Assembly (NCBI GenBank): GCA_003152275.1
Contig: PLZU01000087.1
Coordinates: forward strand, 42,357-106,356
DNA from: Actinomycetota bacterium
GTDB taxonomy: Bacteria; Actinomycetota; Thermoleophilia; Gaiellales; Gaiellaceae
Length of the DNA: 64,000 nucleotides
Direction of reading: 5' to 3'
The notes under the pieces were generated by a model. It ran no database searches. It worked only from the letters and a program-made list of their open reading frames with translations, and was not told where the DNA came from. Positions 49,701-61,700 of the stretch are shown here, piece by piece (the first letter of the stretch is position 1; each line of letters starts with the position of its first letter). The translations under genes and the position numbers were made by a program.

Positions 49701-52700
49701 TGTGGCCGCTGATCCGCGACGACGTCATCGCATCGGTGCTGCCGTCGCGCCAGTTCGCCGTGTCGTGAGCCGGGTCGAGCGTCGCGGTGTTCGGGATGTC
49801 GTGCGTCGCGACGTACGTCTTGCCGCCGAACGTGACCGACTGGCTCTGCTTGTAGGCAGTGAGCGACTGCCACGGAGGGGTGCTCGCGGTCGAGCCGCTG
49901 AGAATCGACTGGTAGCCGTTGCCGGTGCCACCGACCTGGCTGTCTGCTTCGGAGTCGGACGAGCCGCCGCTGTTGGCGACGGTGAGGCTGTTGCCGCTGT
50001 CGCCCTGGCCGTCGTTGTAAGTCGAGGCGCCGCCCGTGCCGAGCGACCAGACCGAGACCGCGCCCGCGACGCCGACGAAGCCGATGCCGATCGCGACCGC
50101 GTAGCTGGTGACGTGCTTGGTCGCGAGCGCGTTGACATCGACGGTCGTCCCGGCGTTGACGCTGGCACCGTTCGCGACGAAGGCAGAGGTCGTCGTCGTC
50201 GCGATGCCGATGTCGACGCCCGCACCGACGCCAACGAAGCCACCGGCGATACCGCCCGCGATGGTCAAGGAGGTGAACGAGTCGAGGGCGGAGATGTTGA
50301 CGGCGCCGTGGGCGCTCGAGATCGCGCCGCCGTCGTAGGCCTTCGTCGTGACGGTCAGGAGCGTGACGCCGACCGGAACGGCGACGCCGACGAAGCCGCC
50401 GCCGAGCGCGATTACGAGGCCGAAGACGTTTTCGCTCGAGGAGCCCTGGACGGCCACGCCGTGGACGTTGCCGTGGCCGAAGCTCGTGTCGGTCTCCATG
50501 CCGTTCGAGATGCCGCCGATCGTGTCGCTCCCGCTCGCGTCGCCGGTGAAGCCCGTGCCGGTGCCGACGAAGGCCTCGGTGTCCTTCGTGAGCAGGAGCA
50601 CCGAGACGCCGGCGCCGACGCCGACGAAGCCGCCCGCGACGCCGCCGGTGACGCCCAGAACCTTCGTGTCGTCGTTCGCGAGCAGCGCGGCGTTGTTGCC
50701 GGCGGCGATCGTCGCGTTCGAGCCGGTGTCCGCGTACACATGCGTGTTGATCACGAGCACGTTGACAGCACCCCCGACGCCGACGGTGCCGCCGCCGCCC
50801 GCGATCGTGATCGAGTCGATCGTGTCGTTCTGGGTCGACGTGATGATGATGTCGTTGGTCGCGCGCACCGTCGCCGAGTCGTCGATCAGTGCGTCCGAAT
50901 TCAGGTGCAGGACGGCAACGTCGACGCTCGCGCCGACGCCCGCGCTGCCGCCGATCGCGACCGCGACCGCGGCCAGGATCTCGTGGTACTGGTTGCCGGC
51001 GGCGACGAGGACGTTCGGGCCCGCTGCGGCGCCGGAGTTGTCGTTGACAGTCGCGTGCTTGCCGATCGTCGCCTTCGTGTTGACCGTGATCACGTTGACG
51101 GTGCCGGAGACGCCGACGCCGGCGCTGCCGCCGACCGCAGCCGAGACGCCGACCGCGGCGAGCGTGTCGCTGTTCGTCGCGCTCACGGCGACGCCAGTGA
51201 AGCCGACCTTCGAGCCGGGCGAGACCGTTTGCGGTCCTTCCTGCGATGCGTCGGAGGACGGCATCGTCCCCTGCGCGACGAGGCTGTGCGAGCGGCCGGT
51301 CGCCTGCGTCGGGTCCAGAGTGATCGGCGTCACCACGGGCGGGCTGCTGCCGCAGTCGGCCGCAAGGCCGGTTGCGTGGCACTTGGTGTCGGCGAGCTCG
51401 TAGCTGTTGCCGCCCATCGAGATCGCGTAGTAGGTGGCGCCGTCAGTCAGGCCGCCGATCGGCGTGCCGCCGCCCGCGCCATACACGACCTGGTCGCCGG
51501 TCCCAACCGAGAGCGTGTACGGCAGGTTGATCGTGGTACAGCTGCTCGCGATCGTACAGCCGCCGACGTCGGTCGAAGGGTCGAAGCGCGGCGAGCTGTC
51601 GGCGTGGCTCGTGCCCTCGTTCGTTGGGACAAGGCGATGCGACTCGCCGGTACCCGGCAGAAGGGAGAGCTCGTGGCCCGACATTGCGTGCGCCTTCGTG
51701 TCGGCGAGCCGCACGTGGCTCGCGTCGACGACGATCACGAAGTAGACGTTGCCGGGCGTGAGACCCGTGATCGGGTTGCCGTTGTCGGTGCTGCCGCTGG
51801 CGTTGCCGTCGTCGTAGATGACGGTGTCGCCGGTCGAGAAGCCGTCGGTGTACCCGAGGTCGATCGTGTCGCTGGAAACATCGGCACCGTTGAAGCGCGT
51901 GTCCTGGCCGGTGACGGTGAACGAGCCGTCGTTGATGGTGACGCCACCACCGGCGCCCGCGCCCGTGACGGTGGCGTAGTCGCCGATCGTCGCGTTCGTG
52001 TTCTTCGTGATCACCGGCACCGATGCCGCGACGCCGACGCCGGCTGCACCGCCGACGGCGATGTTGCCGGCGACGATGTCGAGCTGGAGCCCCTCGTCGG
52101 CCGTCACTCCGACGGAGCCGGCGGCGATGACGGTCGCGTTGATGCCGATCGTGCCGTCGGTGGTGATCGAGTAGACCGAGACGCCCGCGTTGACCGCGAC
52201 CGCGGCGCTGCCGCCGACTGAGAGGCCGGCGGCGACCTGAACGACGCTCTCCTGCGAGCTCGCGCCGACCGTGACGTTGCCGGTGCCGGTCGTAGTCACG
52301 CTCGCGAACGGGGCGATGGTCGCCTCGGTGTCCTTCGTGATCACCTCGACGTCGACGCCGACGCCGACGCCGGCCGAGCCGCCGATCGCGAGCTGGCCCG
52401 CGACCGAGATCTCGTTGGTCGTATCGCTTGCCGAGACGGCAACCGTGCCGCCCGAGGTCGTCGTGCCGTCGAGGGTCGCCTTCGTCGAGTTGTTGAGGAC
52501 GTCGACGACGACCGAGCCTGCGACGCCCGCATCGCCGCCACCGGCACCTGCGCCTGCGACGAGGATCTGGGTCTGGCCCTGAGTGGCGGAGACCGTCACT
52601 CCATCGACGCCGGCCGTGAGCGTCGCCCCGGTCGCGACGTGCGCGTCGACCTTGCCGTTGCGGAGGAGCACCACTGTCGCGACGCCGATCCCGGCGCTGT

Positions 52701-55700
52701 CGCCGAAGCTGATGTTGCCCGCGTAGAGCTCGAGCTTGTTCGCGATGTCGCTCGCCTTGACCTCGATGCCCTTGCCCTGGACGGTCGCATTGCCGATGTA
52801 CGCGGTCGTCATGTGCGAGCTGTTGCCGTTCAGGACGACGACGATGATTCCGCCTGCAACCGCCGCTGTGTCGGTGGATGCGACCAGCTCGGCGGAGACC
52901 TCGAAGAGCTCTTCCGTGGCCGTCGCGTCGACCTTGATATCGCCGCCTGCGAAGACGTTCGCACCGTCACCGATGTAGGCCTTCACATCCTTTGTGATCA
53001 CGTCGACGATCACACCGACGCCCACGCCTGCGGCACCTTCGGTCAGGGCGATCGCACCCGCGGCGTTGACCAGGTGGGTGTCGTCGGTCGCCGAGACGGT
53101 GATCGTCTGGCCCGAGCCGCCATGCGTCCCACCGTGAGCGGGGTCGTTGACATGGACGTTGGCGGCGATGTAGCCCTCGGTGTCGATCGAGAGGACGTCG
53201 ACCACGAACGAGCCGGTGATCGCCGCGTCGCCGCCGCCGGCAGTGCCGCCGAGGGCGATCGACGAGACCGCCGGGAACGTGATCTTCGTGATCGACGGAT
53301 CCGGGACGATCGGGACGATGTGCGATGACGCTGTCACCGAGAGTGCGCCCGTTGCATTGACGTAGGTCGTCGCGCCGTTTCCGATGTAGGCGACCGTCTG
53401 AACTGCCGGCAAGACGTTGACGACAATCGCGCCGCCCACCCCGGTGCCACCGGTCGAGAGCCCACCCGAGAGCGCGATGTTCTGCAGGCCGATCGGCGCG
53501 GCCGCGTTGACGGTGAGCGCACCGGTCGAGGTGACGGTCGCGCCGTCGTCGATGTACGCCTTCGTGTGGAAGGTCAGCACCTGCACGCCGATCGCGAAGG
53601 CGATGCTCGCGGTGTTCTTGCCGACTGCCGCCGCAATGCCCCAGACGACGAAGTCGCTTTCCTTGCTGTCGGGTGAGACCGCCTCGACCGTGACGCCGTT
53701 ACCGCTGACCTGCGCGTTCGAGCCGATGAAAGCGGTGTTCGTGATGTCCTCGACGTTGAGGCCGACGCCGGCGCCGATGACCGTATCCGACTTCTGGTCG
53801 ACCGCTGCGCCGAGCGCGAACGCGTTCGCGGTGGTGAGGTTGGTCGCGCTGACCTTGACCGCGCCGGTCGAACTGACGTGGACGCCGGGCGCGATCGACG
53901 CAGTGTTGGTAGTCGTCACCCAGTTGACGCTGACGGCCGCAGCGATGCCGACACCGCCGCTGTCGCTGTCGCCGGTCTGGCTGCTCGAGCTGTCGCTCGC
54001 CGTGCTGGTGGAGTCCGACGCCTTGGGCGTCGGGCCGGTCGTCTTGCCGTTTGTGTCCGGATTCTTCGTGACCTGGTCGCTTGACTGCTGGTCGGCGTTG
54101 CTGCCACTGCTGCTGTCGGCACCCTTGGCGCTCGCCTGCGCCTTCGCCGTGGTCGACGTCTCGGTCGCAGAGGTGACCGCCAGCGAGCCGGCGGTCAGGT
54201 TGCGCAGGAGGGTCGCACTCGTGGTCACGTTGATCGCGTTGACCGAGACTGCGGCGCCGATCTTGACGTTGTCGCCGCCGGCCGACGCGTCGGCGCTCAG
54301 ATCCGAATTGAGTGTCTCATCGGCGGAGATCGTCGCGTTGCCCGTGACCGACATGTCCGGGCCGGTGCCGATCGTCGCGGTCGTGACGTCAGTTGCGATC
54401 GCGATCGAGACGGACGGGGCGATCGCGACGCCGCCCTCGCTCCCCGCCTTGTCCTCCGTCACGACGGTGTGATGCGTTGTCGCGGAGACAGTGAGGTTCG
54501 CGCCGCCCGTGACGGTCGCGCCATTCGGGATCGCCGCGGTCGTGACAGTGTCGTTGACGAGGTTGATCGCGACCGAAGCGCCGATACCGACCTCGCCGGA
54601 CTTCGCGTCGGAGTCGGCCTTCGCAGCGTCCTCTTCGTTGTTCGTCGCGATCAACGTGATCGGACCGGTGCCCGCATGGACAGTCTCGGCGCCGCCGACC
54701 GTCGCACTCGTGTGGTTGGAGATGATGTTGAGCCCGAGTGCGCCGGCGATGCTCACCTTGTCCTTGTCGCCACCTGCGCCCGAGGTGGCGTCGGCGACGA
54801 AGTAGTGCTCGGTCAACTGGAAGAAGTCGCCCTTGGCCGGGGCCGGGCTCGTCGGGAAGGCGGCGGCGTTGTCGGAGACCCACTTCGTGCCGTCCCACTT
54901 GTAGAGGCCGGCCGAGAGCGTCACAGGCGTCGTGACGGAGCCGGTGAGCAGGAAGTACTGATTCAGCGCCGGGCTCGGCGGCAGGATCGGGCCCGATGCG
55001 AAGACGGGCAGCGACGACCAGCTCCCGTCGAGGAGCGGGAACGGCTTCGAGAACACGTAGACGCCCGTGTTCAGCTGCGCACGCAGCACCGCGGCCTTGT
55101 CGGCGATCGAGCCGGTGCAGCCGCTGACGTTCAGGAACGAGGTCGCCGTCGTGCCGGAGTACGAGCACGTGCCGTTCAGGCCGGCCGCGGTGAAGATGCC
55201 GCTACCCGGATCGAAGCCGGCGGTCGTGACGACGTTCACCGTCGTGTTCGGCGCCACTGCCGAGGTCAAGGTGATCGTCGCCGCATCGGCCGGCGTCCCC
55301 GTACAGCCGGTGATGCCGGTGAACGTGGTGGCTGTGGTACCGGTGTAGGTGCAAGCGCCCGTCGCGCCGGTGACCGTGAAGGTGCCGCCGGTCGAGGCGA
55401 AGCCGTTGGTCGACTTGACGGTGAGCGTTGCGCCGGGAAGGCTCTGGCTCGGTCCGTTGACGGTGGTCGTCAACGGCTGCTGGTTGATCGTCGTCGTCAG
55501 GGTCACCGTTGCCGTGTCTGCGGGCGTCCCGGTGCAGCCGGTAATGCCACTGAACGCCGTGCCCGTCGCGCTCGTGTAGCTGCACGTGCCGCTCGTCCCG
55601 TTGACGGTGAACGTGCCGCCGAGGAGGTTGAAGCCGGTCGTCGCGCTCACGATCAGCGAGCCCGCTGCGAGGTTCTGGCTCGCCCCGTTGACCGTCGTCG

Positions 55701-58700
55701 TCACGGCCGGCGCGCTGACCGTGGTCGCGGTCGTCAGCGTCACGGTTGCCTTGTCGGCAGGCTTACCCGTGCAGCCGGTGATGCCGCTGATCGAGGTGCC
55801 ACCCGCGCTCGTGTAGCTGCAGGTGCCGGTGCCGCCTTCGACGGTGAAGGTGCCGCCGGTGGCGCCGAAGCCGTCGGTCGCCTTGACGGTGAGCGATCCC
55901 GTCGCGAGGTCCTGACTGCCACCGTCGACGGTCGTGGTCGCGGGCGCCGCCTTCGTGAGCTGGAAGTAGTCGCCGTCGCTGGCAGAGTCGGGCAGCGCCG
56001 TCCCGGAGTCGATCGTTTTCCAGTCCGTCCCGTCGAAGACCTGCAGCGAGTCCTTGCCGTTCTGCGTCATCGCCGCCTCGAGGTCGATGCCCTTCGAAGT
56101 GATGGGTGCATTGTTCGTCGTGACGAGGTTCGTCAGGGTCACCTTGTTGACGGCGACGCCGGCGCCGATGCCGACGGTGCCGGCGTCGGTCGACTTGCCG
56201 CTACCGACTGCGCTCGCGTCGGTGTTCGCGGAGGTCTTCAGGCTGAGCAGGCCGGTCGCGGTCACGTTCGCCGAGCTGGCGAGGGTGGCCTGGTAGCTCG
56301 TGATCACGACGTTGATCGCGGCGGCTCCCGCAACGGTGACCGTGTTGCCGCCCGAGCTGTTCTTGTCCGAGGTCGTCGCCTGGGCGTTGCTCGTGTCCGT
56401 GGTCTTCGAGCTCTTGCCGGTCGTGCTCGAGCTCTCGCCGTTGGCGCTCGAGAGCTGCTGGTCGGCCTTGCCGTTGACGTCCTTGCCCGACCCGTCGCCG
56501 CCGCCGCTGTCGCCCGTGGCACCCGCCGCGCTCGCGTCCGCCTCGGTCGTCGTGCTCGACTGACCGGTCGCCGAGAAGCTGATCGCGGCGCCGCTGATCG
56601 TGCGCGAGTCGGTCGCGGTGACTTCGTCGTCCGGAACCGCGAGCGCCAGCGCAAGCCCGATCACGACGTCGCCCGTCGTCGCGTCCGCCTTGGCGGTCGT
56701 CGTTGCCGACGCCGTCTGCTTCGCGGTCAGGCTGATCGCGCCGCTGGCCGTCAGCGTCTGTGAGGTGTCACCCGCGATCGAGGCGGTCGTGATCACGGTC
56801 GGAAGCGAGATCGCCGCGTCGGCCGTGAACGCGAGGTCGGAGCCGCTGCCGCCGGAGGCGCCCGCCTCGGCGTAGGTCGTCTCGCCGTCGGTGCCGGTGG
56901 CGCTGAGGCTGACACCGGTCGCGCCCGAGATCACAGCGTTGTTGTCGATGAGGGCCGTGGTGACGTCGTTGACGCTGTTGATGGCCGCTCCAGCGCCGAT
57001 GCCCACCGTGCCCGCGTCCGCGTCCTTCGCCATGGCCTTCGTCGTGCTCGAGACCGAGGAGGTCGCGGAAAGAGAGAGGTTTCCAGTCAGGTTGTCGCCA
57101 GGAGGCCCGCGCGTCGAGTTCGCCCTGATTTCCGCGTTCGTCTCGATGTCCGCGATCGTGAGCGCGAGGGAGCCGGCAATGCCGAAGTTGCCCTTGCCGG
57201 CGCCGGCTGTCGCCTCGGTGTCGATGGTGTTCTTGCCGTCGGACACACCCGTGAGCGCTGCGGGCATGAGCGCGCTCAGCGTGAGGCCCTTCGAATTGAC
57301 CAGGTCATTCGCGCCGATCGTCGCCGCGTTCTGGAGCTTGAAGAGGTTGATGGCTACCGCGGCGCCGATGTTCGCGGAGCTGCCGTTGACCGCGCTCCCG
57401 TTCGCCTTGGCGGTCGAGTCGGCGTCCTCGGTGGTGCCGAAGCTCGCGGCGCCGCCGGGCGCGGCGAGGGTCAGGCCCGTCGGGAGAACGCCGTCGGGCA
57501 TGCCGGAGATGGCGTGCGCCGTGATGATCGCGATCCCCGCAGCCGCCGCGACGGTCACGGAGGTGCCGCCGCCTTCACCGCTCGACGCGGCGGGAGTCTT
57601 GCTCGTGCCGGAGCTCTTGCCGCTGCTCGCCGTCGAGGTGTTGTTGGCGAGCGAGAGGTTGTCATCGGCCTTGGCGTTCACGTCCTTGCCCGAGGAGTCC
57701 TTCGACCCTTGGGTCCCGTCCTTCTTCCCCGGAGCGCCGGCGGAGCTTGCCGTCGCCTCGGTGTCGTTCGCGGAGACGCCGTTGGCCGCGAAGCTAACCG
57801 CGCCGGCCGCAGTCAGGTTGCGCTCGAGCTGCGAGTCGACGAGGTCGTTGACGACCGCCAGGGCGAGCGAGAGACCGATGGTGGCGCTACCACCCTTCGT
57901 GGCGCCGATCGCGATCGTCTTCGTCGAGGCAATCTGATTCGCCTTCGCCGCCAGCGCACCCGTGATCGTCAGGTCGGTCGGGTCGGCTCCGATCGTGGCG
58001 CTCGTCGTCACGTTCGCGAGCGTGATCGCAACCTGGGCCGAGAGCGCGAGGCTGCCGCTGCCGGCCGAAGCGCCGCCGCTCGCCGTCGTCGACGACGCGT
58101 CGGTGTCGGTGGCGTTGATCGTCAGATTCTTCGCTCCGCTGATCGTCGAGCCGCCGGGGAGGCCGGCGATCGTCGTGTCGTTGACAACGCTGAGCGCGAA
58201 CGACGCGCCGACGCCGCTCGTGCTGCCGTCGCTTGCCTGCTTGGCAGCTGCGAGAGCCGTGTTGCCGAGATTCGCGGTCGCGTTCAGGTTCACGTCTGCC
58301 CCGTTCACGGTGGCGGACTGAGTCGTGCCCTCGACGTCGCTCGTCGTGTTGTTCACGACCACGAGCACGGCGATCGAGCCCGCCACGCCAACGCTGGTTC
58401 CGCCGGCGCCGGAGATCGCCGTCGCGCCGTACGCGGAGGCCGACGGCGCCGTGGATTCGACCGTGACGGTCGAGGCGACGAGATTCGCGTTGTTGCCGAC
58501 GTACGCCTTCGTGTTCACGACGGCGACGGTCACGCCGACGGCGATGGCGACGCCCGAGCTCGGGTCGGCCGTCGGCGGCGTGGCGGTAGTCGGCACCGCG
58601 CTGCCGTCGTCGGTGTAGGTCGGGCTCGCCGCGAACGGGACGCTCGCGAGGAACGTCTCCGAGCCGCTCGTCGCCGACCGGTAGATCTCGTACACGGTCG

Positions 58701-61700
58701 AGCTCGTCGCCGCAGGCACATTCGTCCAGGTGAGCACGACGCTATTGGTGCCCGCCGCGCTCGGAATGTCGACCTTCGTCTCCGGGCTCGCCATGCTCTC
58801 ATGCAGGTCGTTCACCGCGGCGCCGTTGGCCGGGGTGCCGACGCAGCCGGTGATGTTCTGCAGCACCGTATTGCCGACGACGCCGTTGTAGGAGCAGACC
58901 TGAGTCGAGAGGCCGACGACAACGCTGAACTTGCCGAGCGGGTCGAAGCTGCTCGCGTCCGCAACGGTGAGCGTGCCGCCGCTCAGGTTCTGTCCTGCGC
59001 CGCTCACGGTCGTCTTCGCCGAGGACGTCAATGCGGTCAGCGTGTAGTAGAGCGTCTGGCTGTCTGCCAGCCCGCCGCTGAGCGTCGAGACGGTCGCCTT
59101 CGGCGCGTCCGGCGAGAACTTGACGTTGCCCGCGTTGGCTGTCGAGGTCGCGTTGTTGGTCGCGCCCGCGTGGACGAGCTGCGTGCCGCCGGACGTCGAG
59201 ATCGTCGTCGCGCTGCCGTTGCTCGAGGCGATGTAGGCCTGGGTCGTCGCGACGAGCACTGTCACGCCGAGCGCGGCGGCGACGTTCTGGCTGCCGTCCG
59301 AGGTCTTCGACTGGTTGTCACCCTTCGTTGCCGCTGCATTGCCCGCGCTGTTCGACGTCGGCACAACCTGCGACGGGCTGTTCGCGTTCGTCCCGCTGCC
59401 GCTCGAGCTCGCCCCGCCCGGGCTCGCCGTGCCGTTCGTCGGCGCGGTGTTGTTCGTGTCGGCCGTCAGCGTCAGGCTCTTGGCGAGGACGGGCGTCGCG
59501 GCGGTGCTGTCGATGAACGCCTCCGAGTCGGTGACGACGACGCTCACGGCGATGCCGGCGCCGGAGCCGCTCAGGCTCGCGTCGGCGTTCGTCGTGATGT
59601 TCGACGTCACGCTCGAGGTGATTTTCACGTTGCCGTTCGGAGCCGAGATCGTGCTCATGCCGGAGAGCTGGCTGGTCGCGGTCGCCACGAGGCTCGCGGC
59701 GGCAACAGCCGCGTTCTGGCCGGTCGCGGTCGACCAGTCGGCCGAGTCGGTGCTCGGCGCCATCGTATCGTTCGCGGCTGTGATGTCGGCGTTCGCCGAG
59801 TAAAGCTTCCCGTCGACGGGGTCGATCACGACGTCGCCCTTGCTGTAGTCCTTCGACACGATCCAGTTGACGGGCTTGCCGTTCGCCGTTCCGATCACGT
59901 TGACGGTGCTCGCGAGGGTGACGTCCCCGGTCGAGGTGATGGTCGAGCTGCCATGGACGTTGATCGACGCGCCGTAGATCAACTGCAGAGCCGAGTGCTC
60001 GAAGCCGGTGGTGCTGCCGTCCTCGAGAATCCCGACCGACGTCACCGCGGCGCCGTCGCTCGCCGGCCCGACGCAGCCCGAGACGCCAGTGAACTGGTTG
60101 CGGTTGGCCGTCCCGGTGAAGGTGCAGTGACCGGTGAAGCCGGCGATCGTGAACTGACCGGCCGAGAGGAAGGGCGTCGTCGTCGCGACCGTCAGCGTGT
60201 CGCCGGCGCCGGTGAGGGTCTGGGCGCCGCTCACCGTCGTCTTCGCGTTCGTCGCCGTCGCCTGGAGGTTGAGCGTCCCCCCGTTCAGGTTCGCGCCGTC
60301 GAGCTCGATGGTCGCGTTGTCGCCGAGGAGCGTCGTGGCGATCCCGAGCTTGTCGATGCCGTCGTCGGTCTGGGCGGCGTTGAAGTTGACGTTGCCGGTT
60401 CCGACGTCGACCGTGACGCCGGGATCGATCTTGATCGTCTCGGTGTTGACGGTCAGGGTCGTGCCGGGGGCGAGGTAGTTGCCCGTGAACTCGGTGTGGT
60501 CTGTGCCGGGGCCACCGTTGATCGTGACCGTGCTCGTGCCCGAGATCGTGAAGTAGCTGAGCGGACCGGCCGAGATCAGTCCGGTCGGCCCGTCGAAGTT
60601 CTGCACCTGGATGCAGTTGCCGGCCGTCTGGCAAGCGACGGTCGGCGAGCCTACGTCCGTGTACGGCGAAATCTTGAACGTGTCGCCCTGCGGGAGCGGG
60701 CTGGGGTTACTGTCCTCGTCGCCGTTGATCGTGATGTTCGCGGCCGAGACGTCCGGATCCTCGAGCCCGGCGTACGCGATCGCGGTCCCGTCGACGATCA
60801 GCGTCCCCGAGTTTGGGCCGGTCGGAGTGGAGACGACCGAATTCGGGTGACCGGCGAGGACGAGGCTGTCATAGCCGCCTGCGCCGCCGTCTACCGAGTT
60901 GACGCTGCCGCCGGCCTGGAACGTGAACGTGTCCTTGTTGCCGGCGGCGCCTGCGAGATTCTCGAAGCCGCTGAACGCGGTGCCGCCGACGGTGCCCGTA
61001 CCCACGCCCGTGATCGTCCAGGTCGAATCGGTCGAGGGGCCGTGGAGCGTGTTGTTCCCTGCCCCGCCATCGAAGCTGATCGGAATCCCGGCCGCGGCGA
61101 GCGAAGCGTCGACCGTGAAGCTGTCGTCGCCCGCGCCACTGGCGATCGACACGCTCGAAAGCGAGCTGAGCGGCTGCGATTGCACGGCCCCATCGATCGT
61201 GATGACGAGGTCGGTGCCGCTGACTGCTGCGGAGATCGTGTGTGCGTTGGAATCGGTAATCGTCGTATTCCAGGCTGCGGGCGGCGATGGACCGCTTCCG
61301 GGTGTCGCTGCGGGATCAGAGGTTGGAAGCGTTGCGCTCGGGGCCGGGGTCGTCGCGCCGTCACTCGGCGTCGCCGGCACTGAGACGGCCGAAGTGCCAC
61401 TTGTGCCGCTGGACGATGTGCCGCCGCTGGTGGCGGTGCTGCTGACGCCCTGCGTGGTCGGATCGTTGCTTGTGTTGCCGTCTGGGCCGCCGGTCGAGGA
61501 GCTTGGGGCGGCGGTCGCGCTGACAGTGCCGTTGGCGGCCGGTGCTGTGACGGCGCTCTGACCGAGCGTGTCCGGGCTACCGGTGCTACCGGAGTCCTGC
61601 TGCTGCGGTGTTGCGGCCGCGGCGGCGGAACCGAGCGTGCCGGCGCCGTTGCTGCCGATATCCGCGGTCACTTGCTGCTGGGGATCGAGCGGAGTTCCGC

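Noticed and set aside
48500..51382. A 960-codon second frame on the minus strand within the giant gene
   Set aside because: Arg-rich low-complexity translation produced by frame-shifting the Gly/Thr/Val-rich repeats; no recognisable domain.
43600..60000. CRISPR array or mobile-element repeats in the repetitive region
   Set aside because: The periodicity is in the protein sequence, unit lengths are multiples of three, and the copies are diverged at DNA level; there are no short identical direct repeats with unique spacers, nor terminal inverted repeats.
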